Under the pieces are notes generated by a model, which did no database searches, was not told the origin of the DNA, and saw only the letters and a list, made by a program, of their open reading frames with translations. The position numbers and the translations under genes were made by a program. DNA of 15,138 bases from an uncultured Clostridia bacterium (GTDB lineage Bacteria > Bacillota > Clostridia > Christensenellales > CAG-314), in NCBI GenBank assembly GCA_934281515.1, contig CAKQXG010000039.1, positions 1 to 15,138 of the forward strand, given 5' to 3'. Below, one piece after another: positions 8,501 through 15,138 of this stretch (positions are counted from its first letter, which is position 1; each line of letters begins with the position of its first letter).

Positions 8501-8534
8501 CCACCAATGCAAATTTGCGTAAACTGTTTTTCAT
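5520..8534 (-). CDS. Ig-like (Big_2) surface lipoprotein with duplicated beta-helix-like module
   Basis: The protein has 1004 residues from the ATG at 8534. A signal peptide (basic MKNSLRK, hydrophobic core to about 25) ends in FVAC with C26 as the likely lipidated residue, then a proline-rich spacer (about 31-43), so it should be anchored outside the membrane. Residues about 45-118 form a bacterial Ig-like group 2 domain (SSNNTSVATVDDNGTVTAV). Two further Ig-like stretches follow to about 310, the second with DDSRIATVVDGQIVAVSAGTT. Residues about 338-655 and 697-1003 are two copies of one module (see repeat entry). No catalytic motif is recognisable; a role in binding glycan or the cell surface is inference. 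The ATG overlaps the upstream stop as ATGA, and GGGGG lies five bases before it. A GTG at 8555 and an ATG at 8546 are in frame, but they would put extra residues before the signal peptide. Confidence 0.8.
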   Translation of the reverse strand: MKNSLRKFALVAMFLCLICSLAFVACKKTPDLPPDIPPEPPVEETAVRLSSSVLTMDINDTATLTVREGGSSNQKWSSNNTSVATVDDNGTVTAVAEGTTEIEVTTANGKATCAVLVVNSYIAPILTVSTDEIALTVGDDYLLLPKLVYKGSDCTAKAWFSCTLVDGATDGIVTVDNETNGFLFTAKAYGTTKYVVYVEYAGVTSSAVINVSVIDTGILFDVTNLVPTDGGYGVELSIHAIDNYVTTITPVVNVTENGQTSYDATINYTSDDSRIATVVDGQIVAVSAGTTKVRGTYKTSGFVIDVSVTKPLLSVTAANKTVEVGRLADIAFDRQLEGELTSATIGNYSVGATILDGKLVLDRNKLEAMPISNYGENVSLFVETDIVRYSTEIDLYTLVVKSKQDYMSIGALSKAARKDNDKLFGGYFVFGDNITVNGGMSEFVDRTKTSFNGNGTEGFCGVIDGKGYVIGGLTKTTNNGNAFISVMHRDGVLKNLGFVNASFEANEGSFLVHTGAGTVQNVYVQYDKISGASPEGYSGTLYNANVKVDKLVVDVTRAQISEDGSKFLLMNDNRDADLKNFICLFGNNYTLQDVVDGNVTVESEQDFSNEDYKNAFGKKVFFGFDELKQSQVFAGMSDWDSNLWHIDVDDGKIGFGVKTYVEPEFRQETITVPDEDRVRVELDIKNDGTLNSGKVVGIDITDIVGTSDYTLVSVNGTGAASNNVTANLFGYLYGNQTAHIVVDAEYTRYTINLPVLLVSKVIRTEEDYQAWVKIALACENDGKTEGSHNYGGYFELGNNIVSANGSIVMVYADEDAWDGAGGGFSGTFDGCGYVIDGLVANVAKDHATFIGEMKSNAVLKNIGFTNVSMSGITLLTRTTNGTISNIYVQYKKIAVTSGQTVLAHDNAVVENVFVDTSAAEIVGGSMYGILGSRHAKELAYGIYGIVLQGYVSYVDNGTNGCGHGFANSGLLMSDADAWQAVQSFATSCGYWHIDYATGVVTFGK
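5526..7523 (-). repeat. Tandem duplication of a ~310-residue module inside the lipoprotein
   Basis: Copy A lies at about 6570-7523 and copy B at about 5526-6446. Aligned landmarks, A then B: GGYFVFGDNI / GGYFELGNNI; GVIDGKGYVIGGL / GTFDGCGYVIDGL; VLKNLGFVNASF / VLKNIGFTNVSM; GTVQNVYVQYDKI / GTISNIYVQYKKI; LWHIDVDDGKIGFG / YWHIDYATGVVTFG. The short glycine-rich repeats look like GLUG or parallel beta-helix rungs. Each copy also has a preceding beta segment of about 65 residues. The copies are diverged, so the duplication is not recent. Confidence 0.8.
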
Positions 8535-10516
8535 TTCAACCCCCATCCCTTCCACAATGACTCAAACGTTTCGTATTGGCTTTCATGGGTCAGATTGAAG
8601 TACTGCGTATCGTCGTAAAACGCCTTACGCATGGAAGCGATTTCCGTGTCGGAGAACTTTGCCGCGTGGTACTTGCAAATGATGTACCTCGGAAAGAGCG
8701 TTTCCAACAATATGCGGTCGCGCAATGCCTCGTAGGTGCCGTCGTTAAGGGCTTTGGTCTTTTCTATTTCTTTAAGCGCAAGCTCGCAGTAGTTGTTCCA
8801 ACGTTGAAGCATCTTGATAGGCCAGTACTTTGCCGTGTAGGTAAACTCGTTGACAACCACTCCGTTGAAGTCGGCATTTCCGCTGTCACGCATGTAGTCC
8901 ATGTAAGATGTCATTTCGTCGAAAAACTTCTTCATGTACACGCCGCCGTCGCCGTAGTAATTGTCGAAAAACGTCTTTTCCAAGTCGGCGTAGTCGTAGT
9001 TGACGTTGAACCACAGCCTGCTGTTAAGATAACTCTTAAACGCCGTAAAACTCGACGTGTACGACGTTTTCCAGTTGCCCATACTTGTCATCAATCTGCC
9101 GTTGTTAAGCTTGGCAAATCGGTAATTTTCCACACAGGCACGGAAAGTGTTGCACGGAACAAAGTAGTTGTTGCTGTTGATTTCGTAATAGAAGTAGTAC
9201 ACATTGCCGAACGGTTGCCAGTTTTCTATTTGTTCCTTGTCCACAACGTTGATGTCGTCCCAGAATGTGTAAGAGTAGCGAGTTTTACTGCTACAAATAA
9301 GCACGCCTACATGGTCGTTGAATTTCAGACTGTCGTCGAATTTGGGCGCAAATCTCGTGGATTGGTAGGACAGAAACATTATGTTTGTTTCCTTGACTGA
9401 AGTATTGTGTTCCTCGGCGTAAGCCTTGAGTTTTGCCTGTACAATGTCGTCTATGCCGTTGATAAACGGAATTATCGCCGCGGCGATGGAACCGTACTGT
9501 TGCACCACGGCGGTACAACTTGCGCAGTTGCACACGATGTCCTCGTCCTGTTGACCGACGGTGACAAGGTTTCTGTCGGGATACTTTTCGAGAGTAAGAT
9601 ACATTATTTGATCGGCGATCAGCTCCTGCATCTTTTTGAGTTCCTCGGGTTTGCCATGCGCCGTGTAGCACAGTTGCGCGGCATGTACAAGGTAGTTGTC
9701 CGTATCGTCCACAAAGTTGCAACGTTGATTACTGAACCAATCCTTGTTTTCGTTTTCGTACACTTTGGGCGGCAAAAACATAAATGTCGTATGGCACGGG
9801 TCTGCCGTCATGTATGGTTCACCCTGATTGAAACCCATAGAGTACGCTCTCGGCAAAGCCACCGTGTACAACGTCTGGTCGACGCGGTAGTCGAAGTCGG
9901 GACGTTCGACAATATCCATTTCGGGCAAATACGAGCCGTCCTTAGTGTAGATGTATGCGTCAAGGTCCAGACAGTCGTAACCGACCAATATGCGCAACAA
10001 TGCAAGCGCGGCAAGGTTGTAGCCGCTGTCGCCGTTTGCCGAAACAAACACGCTGTTGCCTATTGTTTGTATCTGATAACCGGTAATTCCTATGTCTTCG
10101 TCCGTCACGCGAAAGCCTGCCGCTTGTTGCAGTTTGTCACTGCCCACAACCACCAACTTGGCAGAGCTGCTCCATTCGACGTCATTGTCGCCGTCGATAA
10201 CTTCCAGAGCAACGCCCGTTGCGCTGTTGATATGCGAAGAGATAAAACCTGCCGCCTTGGCAATGGCATTTTTGTGGCTGTCGGAATTGCCTGCTACAAT
10301 CTTGTACTCCGATGCGCCGTCCACGACAAACGGAATACCCGTATCCGGAATGTTGTCAACGCCTTTGTGCAAACCGTTGGTTACTTTGTGTTCGGCACGC
10401 ACGTTTTCGGCAACGACGTCATCGCTCGGTTCTGGCTGCTTGACGCATGCGCACAGCGAAAACAACGTAACCGCCACACATACAAAAGCAATTACTTGTA
10501 ATAATCTTTTTTTCAT
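8531..10516 (-). CDS. DUF4838 domain lipoprotein, glycoside hydrolase-like
   Basis: This 661-residue protein has a lipoprotein signal peptide (MKKRLL, hydrophobic stretch, lipobox LCAC with C24). Residues about 65-200 (VVVGSDKL, GYQIQTIGNSVFVSANGDSG) look like the alpha-glucuronidase-like N-terminal domain. From about 205 the sequence fits DUF4838 (PF16126-type), a TIM-barrel-like domain found with glycan-degrading genes. A cysteine cluster C329-x-C331-x-x-C334 follows QQDEDIV, and the C-terminal part has FFDNYYGDGG (about 517-525), a recurring DUF4838 feature. The activity of the family is not established as far as I know; a glycosidase acting on surface glycans is likely by fold. The ATG at 10516 has GAGGTGG upstream, inside the end of the preceding gene, with only 3 bases between the two genes. 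Its TGA overlaps the next ATG, which indicates translational coupling. Confidence 0.8.
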   Translation of the reverse strand: MKKRLLQVIAFVCVAVTLFSLCACVKQPEPSDDVVAENVRAEHKVTNGLHKGVDNIPDTGIPFVVDGASEYKIVAGNSDSHKNAIAKAAGFISSHINSATGVALEVIDGDNDVEWSSSAKLVVVGSDKLQQAAGFRVTDEDIGITGYQIQTIGNSVFVSANGDSGYNLAALALLRILVGYDCLDLDAYIYTKDGSYLPEMDIVERPDFDYRVDQTLYTVALPRAYSMGFNQGEPYMTADPCHTTFMFLPPKVYENENKDWFSNQRCNFVDDTDNYLVHAAQLCYTAHGKPEELKKMQELIADQIMYLTLEKYPDRNLVTVGQQDEDIVCNCASCTAVVQQYGSIAAAIIPFINGIDDIVQAKLKAYAEEHNTSVKETNIMFLSYQSTRFAPKFDDSLKFNDHVGVLICSSKTRYSYTFWDDINVVDKEQIENWQPFGNVYYFYYEINSNNYFVPCNTFRACVENYRFAKLNNGRLMTSMGNWKTSYTSSFTAFKSYLNSRLWFNVNYDYADLEKTFFDNYYGDGGVYMKKFFDEMTSYMDYMRDSGNADFNGVVVNEFTYTAKYWPIKMLQRWNNYCELALKEIEKTKALNDGTYEALRDRILLETLFPRYIICKYHAAKFSDTEIASMRKAFYDDTQYFNLTHESQYETFESLWKGWGLK

Positions 10517-10519
10517 GCG

Positions 10520-13500
10520 TTACACCACCTCGAAGTAAATCGTTTTCGTACCGATGTTGCCGGCTTCGTCGATTGCCGTAATAGTAAATTTGTATGTGCC
10601 TTTTTGTTTGCACACTACGGCTTGTTTGGTAACAAGTTGCTTTTGACCCGTAGGGGTTGTAAGGTACATATACACCTTCAAGTTGTCCGCCGAGGTAAAG
10701 TCGTCGTTCACTGTAAACTCGGGTACAAGCACCTTTTCGCCGAGTTTGACGGTAGCAGGCACGGAAGCAGTAACGTTGATTGTCGGCTCGACGGAGTCGT
10801 ACACGGCGACTTCGTATGTCCACTCGTTCTCAAACGGGGTGACATACAAAAACAGTTCCGTTTCCTTGACAATGTACACCACTTTGTATGCGCCCGATTG
10901 TTCGACGACAAAGTCGTATTCGACACCTGCGTCGCAACCGTTCAGCTCCATGCCGTTGACATCCTTGACAAAGCTCCCGTCGGGAGCAAACACTTGCATA
11001 AGTACCGTTACGTTGGGGCAAATCACATCGCCTACGCTTATCGACGGCATATGAATGACGTCGCCGAGTTTACCGATAGAGGCAACCTCACCGTTTACCA
11101 CGATGTACGGACGAACAAGGTCCTCGTCCTGCCCTTCGAACTTGTATTTGCGCAGCGACATTACAGAGAATTTGTTACCTGCTTTGGCGTCGCTCAATTC
11201 CACGGAAAGATATACCTTGTCCGAACTAAACCCTATAAACTTGTCGCCCGACGCCGTCCTGGTCGGCGCAAATGCCATGCCGTCGTACACAAACGCATTG
11301 TCTGCAAAGTCAAGAGAAATGTCAAATGCGTCGCCGACAAAACTGTAATCGGTGCGATAGGACTTGCCCTCCACAAACAACCATACCTTGCCGTCGACTT
11401 GCCTGAACACCGCTTGCACTGCGTTGTAGGAGTTGGCCGCGTCGGTAAGAGTAATTACCGCTTGGGTGTAGTTGCCTGCGCCGCCGAAGCAACGGAACAC
11501 GAAGTTTGCCTGTTCCGCAACGAGAGCGTTTGCGTATGTTACGCTAATTGCTCCGTCGCTTGTAGCCGTCAGAATGTAACCGTCGTTAGAGGATTTTTCT
11601 CCCGTGGCGTTGGTTGCCACAAAGTAATTTTCGTATTTGAGGTAGCCTTCTTCGTATATGACCACGCAAGGCACTTGCTGACTAAACAACTCCGCACCTT
11701 CGCACAGATATGTTACCTTGATTGTTTCGCCGTCGGTTGCAACCTTCGGCACGAAATTTTTGCCGCTGTCGTATATTTCCGTCTTACCGTTGTACTCCAC
11801 TCGTACAGTGCAAAGAATCTTGCGTACACCGTCCTTATCGTATTTGTTGGCAAACACTCGGGGCAGTGTAAACGACGCTTCGGAAACAAACATTTGCGGC
11901 AATGTGATGTTGTCCACCAGCACCGGCGCCGTATTTGCCGTAACGGTAACGTCATAGCTGACGGTTTTGCTGTTTCCAACGTAGTCGACAGCCGTATACA
12001 CGACTTGCCATGTACCGGCCTTTTCGGGGCGGAAGCCGCCGTCGGTGCGCAGTGTAACATCTCCGTTTTTGGCATATACGGATAGTTGTATATTTCCGTT
12101 GCCGCCGCTTGTCGTTGCCTTGGCATAGGGGACAAATTCGCCTGCCTTTGCTGAAGTCACTCTGTCGTCGGACACATCTATCGCCATTGGGTTTGCCTTT
12201 GCATTGGCATGCACCCACAGCACCTTTTGCGCCGTTATGCCACTGCCGCCGGTTGCGGTGTAAACAATTGCGTAGTGGCCCGCATACTTGGCGACAAACT
12301 TGCCGTCAACAAGACTTACCGACGTTTTGTTGTCGCTTGTGTAGTTGTACCACACCTTGGCGGTCACGTCGACGTTACCGCCGTACAGGTCGTAAGCCGA
12401 CGCCTTAGGTACGGGATAACTCTTGCCCACAACGGCCTCCGGCATTACGTCGTAGTCGGTGTCGATGGTGATCGTCGGTTGCTCCTTCACTTCAAAACCG
12501 CTGTTTGACAAATCTACACCCGCAACCTTGGTGATGCAGAATTGCGCATGAGTAGACGTGTAATTCTCCGCCGTAATCGACAGCCTGACATAGCCGCTCT
12601 TAAATCCGCTCCACAGCGACTCGTAGTAGCGGGAGTCGTCAAGGTCGGTGACAATCTTTTTGAAATTCGTGCTGTCTACGCGAACCTTGTCTTTGTCGGG
12701 ATTTGGATCATTGTAGTTTTTGTCGCTAGGCACGTTGAAGTTGGTCGCGTGCCAGATTTGTTGCGTTGTCGGGTCGTAACTGAAACGGAACGGATAGTCG
12801 TCGTTGTAAATATCATAGGTGTACTTCCCCGAACCGACGATTGTATTTTGTCCGCGCAAGGGCATGTTGATCCACTGTCCCAAACCGTCATTTTTGTGTA
12901 CTTCGGTGATGTTGTCCAACGTACCGAGAACATAGTTTTCCAAACCTACGGGTTTTTGTCCGTTACCGCAAGCCGCCGCAAAGGCAACCCCCTTGTCGTC
13001 TTGCGAAATACGCTCGTTGACAATAATCTTGATGTACACGTCGGGATTCTCGAAATCGGTCAATGTGACGATAAAACGCGTAAATGCGCCGGAACCTACC
13101 ATCTGATTGATGACGAAGCCTTCTACAAAGTAGTTGTCCGCAGTAAGGTCGCTTACCGCAATGGCTTGGTTTACAGTAAATGTATCCTTTTGCGCAAGGG
13201 ACACAACCACGCCCTTGACGTCCTTGTCGCGCACGTTGTCGGGCGTTTTGTAGACGGCGGAAGAATTTTTGTCTTTTACCGAATAGGTTGCGTAGTCGAC
13301 GGAAAAATCGTGCGACTCGCTGTAAACCTTGCCGTCGGCTTTTGCCGTGTAGGTAAGTTTGTACTTGCCGCTGAGTTCCAACTTAATTTCGTCGGCATAG
13401 GACGAAGTGCCGTCGGGGAACACCAACGTGTGGGACACATCGGCTTGCACTCCGTCAAGTTGTCTGTCGGGTACGACAAACGTTTGTCCGTACTGATATT

Positions 13501-13645
13501 TGTCGGCAACCGTTTCGCCCGTCCACCTGTATTTGGGAGCAATCTCTCCTGCCACGGCAGGCATTATCGCCGCAACGGCGCAAAACAGCAACAGCGATGC
13601 AAGCGCAAGCACGATCGTCTTGTTTTTTGTTGTAGTGATTTTCAT
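10520..13645 (-). CDS. Secreted modular Ig-like protein with two jellyroll-like modules
   Basis: The protein has 1041 residues with a cleavable signal peptide (TTTKNKT, hydrophobic core, AVA before G33) and no lipobox, LPXTG motif or C-terminal membrane helix, so it is probably released or held non-covalently. I see five Ig-like modules, each beginning with a G-x-x-x-x-x-P pattern and ending in a G-x-Y/W-x-x-x-Y-x-A signature: about 50-118, 404-480, 500-570, 857-945 and 967-1041 (for example AGTWQVVYTAVDYVGN and KGTYKFTITAIDEAGN). Between them, about 145-385 and 665-835 appear to be two related beta-sandwich, lectin-like modules sharing FxxxIVTLTD / YTQAVITLTD and a closing VxLSI..F / VYLSVELSD...F pattern. 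No enzyme motif is seen. Surface glycan binding is the best guess. GGAG lies 5 bases before the ATG. It follows the permease after 93 bases and is followed 3 bases later by the DUF4838 gene. Confidence 0.75.
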   Translation of the reverse strand: MKITTTKNKTIVLALASLLLFCAVAAIMPAVAGEIAPKYRWTGETVADKYQYGQTFVVPDRQLDGVQADVSHTLVFPDGTSSYADEIKLELSGKYKLTYTAKADGKVYSESHDFSVDYATYSVKDKNSSAVYKTPDNVRDKDVKGVVVSLAQKDTFTVNQAIAVSDLTADNYFVEGFVINQMVGSGAFTRFIVTLTDFENPDVYIKIIVNERISQDDKGVAFAAACGNGQKPVGLENYVLGTLDNITEVHKNDGLGQWINMPLRGQNTIVGSGKYTYDIYNDDYPFRFSYDPTTQQIWHATNFNVPSDKNYNDPNPDKDKVRVDSTNFKKIVTDLDDSRYYESLWSGFKSGYVRLSITAENYTSTHAQFCITKVAGVDLSNSGFEVKEQPTITIDTDYDVMPEAVVGKSYPVPKASAYDLYGGNVDVTAKVWYNYTSDNKTSVSLVDGKFVAKYAGHYAIVYTATGGSGITAQKVLWVHANAKANPMAIDVSDDRVTSAKAGEFVPYAKATTSGGNGNIQLSVYAKNGDVTLRTDGGFRPEKAGTWQVVYTAVDYVGNSKTVSYDVTVTANTAPVLVDNITLPQMFVSEASFTLPRVFANKYDKDGVRKILCTVRVEYNGKTEIYDSGKNFVPKVATDGETIKVTYLCEGAELFSQQVPCVVIYEEGYLKYENYFVATNATGEKSSNDGYILTATSDGAISVTYANALVAEQANFVFRCFGGAGNYTQAVITLTDAANSYNAVQAVFRQVDGKVWLFVEGKSYRTDYSFVGDAFDISLDFADNAFVYDGMAFAPTRTASGDKFIGFSSDKVYLSVELSDAKAGNKFSVMSLRKYKFEGQDEDLVRPYIVVNGEVASIGKLGDVIHMPSISVGDVICPNVTVLMQVFAPDGSFVKDVNGMELNGCDAGVEYDFVVEQSGAYKVVYIVKETELFLYVTPFENEWTYEVAVYDSVEPTINVTASVPATVKLGEKVLVPEFTVNDDFTSADNLKVYMYLTTPTGQKQLVTKQAVVCKQKGTYKFTITAIDEAGNIGTKTIYFEVV

Positions 13646-13686
13646 ATTTTCTCCGAAATAATTGCCACGGTTTGTCGTAGCAGAAG

Positions 13687-13715
13687 TCGCATGCGGAACT
13701 TAGCCTCCGCTGCGA
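13687..13715. other. Imperfect hairpin between permease and secreted-protein genes
   Basis: TCGCA (13687-13691), CGGA (13694-13697), an 8-base loop, TCCG (13706-13709) and TGCGA (13711-13715) form a 9-bp stem with a small asymmetric internal loop. No T-tract follows in the direction of transcription, so a rho-independent terminator is unlikely. It could be an RNA structure that sets different levels for transporter and surface-protein messages. Confidence 0.4.
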
Positions 13716-13738
13716 AGGGTTGTTTACCTATGCCTACA

Positions 13739-14617
13739 TCAGCCCTTTACGCCGCCGACGGTCAGGTTGCCCATCAGCTTTTTGTTGGCAAAGATAAAGA
13801 TTACTATTACGGGCGCCAGCACCACGGTTGCCGCAGACATAATCATAGGCACGTAGGCGTTGGACTGCGTAATAAGGTACAATCCGTAAGAAAGCACGGG
13901 CATAGACTTCAAGAACAGCAACGGCGTTTGGTAGTCGTTCCAGTAGGTGATGAAGTTGAGTAGGAATATTGTCAAAAATACGTTTTTGGCAAGAGGCAAC
14001 GCTATGCGGAACATCAACGACAAGTCGCCCGCGCCGTCGATTTTTGCCGCCTCGAAGAAGGAGGTGGGCAATGCCGCAAAGGTTTCGTAAAACACTAGGA
14101 AGTACAGCCCCAAAAAAGACGCGCTCTGCAACCACATACCCCAAATCGTGTTGTAGATACCCAGTGCTTGCGCCACTTCTATTTGCGAAGGAAGCGATCC
14201 GACAATGGGTATCGTCATTGTGACAAGTACTATTGCGTACACAATCTTGGACAAGCGGTACTTGTATCTGGCGCAACAGTACGCCGTTATGCAGGTTACC
14301 GCCGTGTTAAACAGCGCACACCCTACCGAATACAAAATCGAGTTGAACAGCATTTGCGGAAACATAGCGTACAGCGGCTGTCCCTTGATGCCGCCGACCT
14401 GTATTTTGTACAGTTTGATTGCCTCGGCAAAGTTGTTGACTATCTTTTCGGGTAGTCCTACGGGGTTGGTCTGAAAGTCGCGCGGCGTCTTGAATGCCGA
14501 TATCATCGCCCACACCAGTAAACCGACAAGTATCAGCGAGTAGATTGCCAACAAAACAAACAGAATGACGAAAAACGGACTTGTTTTACTGCGCTTGGCA
14601 GCGGATTTTTGTGTCAT
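13739..14617 (-). CDS. Sugar ABC transporter permease, MalG type (CUT1 family)
   Basis: This 292-residue inner-membrane protein forms one half of the channel of a carbohydrate ABC importer. A long first membrane segment (about 15-40, PFFVILFVLLAIYSLILVG) is followed by further hydrophobic segments, and the cytoplasmic EAA loop, EAAKIDGAGD starting at E189 with G195, ends in LPLAKN. This loop docks onto the ATPase subunit. The order MalF then MalG is usual for this family. The ATG at 14617 follows the upstream stop after 2 bases and has AAGGAGG just before it; the frame extends further upstream without a stop but would then overlap the first permease. No ATPase gene is visible, which is common in Firmicutes where a shared MsmK-type ATPase serves several importers. 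The substrate is presumably a rhamnose-containing oligosaccharide, judged only from neighbours. Confidence 0.93.
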   Translation of the reverse strand: MTQKSAAKRSKTSPFFVILFVLLAIYSLILVGLLVWAMISAFKTPRDFQTNPVGLPEKIVNNFAEAIKLYKIQVGGIKGQPLYAMFPQMLFNSILYSVGCALFNTAVTCITAYCCARYKYRLSKIVYAIVLVTMTIPIVGSLPSQIEVAQALGIYNTIWGMWLQSASFLGLYFLVFYETFAALPTSFFEAAKIDGAGDLSLMFRIALPLAKNVFLTIFLLNFITYWNDYQTPLLFLKSMPVLSYGLYLITQSNAYVPMIMSAATVVLAPVIVIFIFANKKLMGNLTVGGVKG

Positions 14618-14619
14618 TG

Positions 14620-15138
14620 TCAATCCTCCTTCGGTCCGTATCTGTTGAGCAAGTACCTCACTCCGAAGGTAAGAGGTATCGCTATCGCGCTGAAAATAAG
14701 TCCCAACGCCGACAAGGAACACAATGCCTGTTTGTCGTTGTAGGTCGTAGCTTCGCTTGTCTTACGAAAGAAGTAGTACCCAAAAGTGTCAAGGTCCGCA
14801 GGCGGCGCCCAACCGTAGAAAGAAAACAGAAACATCTGATTCATAAATATGCTTGCCACGCCGGTTACCAGGAACACACCGATCGTAGAAAACGTCATCG
14901 GCAGCACGACATGCCAAAACTCTTGAAACTGCGTTGCTCCGTCGATTTTTGCCGCCTCGATGAGGGACGGTTCGATGGAATCCATCTTGTTGGTGTACAC
15001 CAGTACCGACGTGCCGAACGATACGAATATGTCGTAGAAGATGATGACGGCAAGTCGAGTTTCCTTGTTGGAGAACAATCCTTGCGGAGTTTCCGTCAGG
15101 TTAAACAACTTAGCGATAATCTCCGGGAAAGCATTGTC
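14620..15138 (-). CDS. Sugar ABC transporter permease, MalF type (partial, 5' end outside window)
   Basis: The frame is open to the right edge of the window and gives the C-terminal 172 residues; typical relatives have about 290-320. IEAAKIDGATQFQEFWHVVLPM is the EAA loop that contacts the ATPase, and it is followed by two or three membrane segments (TIGVFLVTGVASIFMN and SALGLIFSAIAIPLTFGV). An internal TTG at 15108 is not a real start, because sense codons continue in frame upstream (FPEIIAKLFNLTE) and the protein would lack its first helices. It pairs with the MalG-type permease 2 bases downstream. The binding-protein gene is probably further upstream, outside the window. Confidence 0.92.
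   Translation of the reverse strand, partial: DNAFPEIIAKLFNLTETPQGLFSNKETRLAVIIFYDIFVSFGTSVLVYTNKMDSIEPSLIEAAKIDGATQFQEFWHVVLPMTFSTIGVFLVTGVASIFMNQMFLFSFYGWAPPADLDTFGYYFFRKTSEATTYNDKQALCSLSALGLIFSAIAIPLTFGVRYLLNRYGPKED
14625..14631 (-). promoter_or_regulatory. Ribosome binding site of the MalG-type permease gene
   Basis: AAGGAGG on the minus strand, 7 bases before the ATG at 14617, lies inside the last codons of the upstream permease. It fixes the start and excludes the longer in-frame reading that would overlap the previous gene by about 100 bases. Confidence 0.85.

Noticed and set aside
10604..12085. 493-codon plus-strand ORF opposite the Ig-like secreted protein
   Set aside because: Same codon-aligned antisense frame and same cause (rare TTA, CTA, TCA); no family features in the translation.
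12542..13963. 473-codon plus-strand ORF spanning the secreted protein start and the permease end
   Set aside because: It is the codon-aligned antisense shadow of the secreted-protein gene running through the intergenic gap into the permease; no domain or start signal supports it.
14618..14722. Longer MalG-type permease reading from 14722
   Set aside because: It would overlap the upstream permease by about 100 bases and add polar residues before the first helix; the ATG at 14617 has an excellent AAGGAGG site.
1..15138. Frequent GCCGTCG / TTGCCGTC words across the window as a possible repeat or uptake-type motif
   Set aside because: They fall in coding frames as Asp-Gly and Gly-Lys codons (GAC GGC AAG) and follow codon preference; they have no fixed spacing or flanking sequence.

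Overview
The window is a single-strand, tightly packed block of ten genes, all on the minus strand and read from right to left. Eight are complete. The gene at the right edge lacks its 5' end and the gene at the left edge lacks its 3' end. The content is typical of carbohydrate uptake and breakdown in a fermentative Gram-positive anaerobe: MalF/MalG-type ABC sugar permeases, lipoproteins with lipobox signal peptides, Ig-like surface proteins, strong AGGAGG-type ribosome binding sites and a GH78 alpha-L-rhamnosidase. The large secreted Ig-like proteins suggest an uncultured gut clostridial lineage, possibly Christensenellales-like. That placement is inference, and no marker gene in the window settles it.

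Layout in transcription order. 15138-13739: two permeases of a CUT1-type sugar ABC importer, the first cut by the window edge. The solute-binding protein would be expected beyond the right edge. 13645-5520: three large exported proteins. These are a 1041-residue secreted protein of Ig-like modules and two jellyroll-like modules, a 661-residue DUF4838 lipoprotein, and a 1004-residue lipoprotein with Ig-like (Big_2) domains and a tandemly duplicated beta-rich module. The last two overlap by ATGA. A 116-bp AT-rich gap (5404-5519) carries four TTAAC boxes at roughly helical spacing and is the best place for internal regulation. 5403-1: five genes without signal peptides, presumably cytoplasmic. 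They encode a PF12831-type FAD-dependent oxidoreductase, a GH78 alpha-L-rhamnosidase, a concanavalin A-like protein resembling DUF1080/YesU, a free-standing CBM9-like protein, and the N-terminal 205 residues of a DUF4127 protein.

Working model (inference): exported proteins capture or process a rhamnose-containing glycan at the cell surface, the ABC permeases import the oligosaccharides, and the cytoplasmic set removes terminal rhamnose. An oxidation-assisted cleavage step (FAD oxidoreductase plus 3-keto-glycoside hydrolase-like protein) is possible. No ATPase subunit, transcription regulator, tRNA, rRNA, CRISPR array, insertion sequence or convincing rho-independent terminator is visible. 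No gene-free stretch exceeds 120 bp. The long plus-strand ORFs are codon-aligned antisense shadows.
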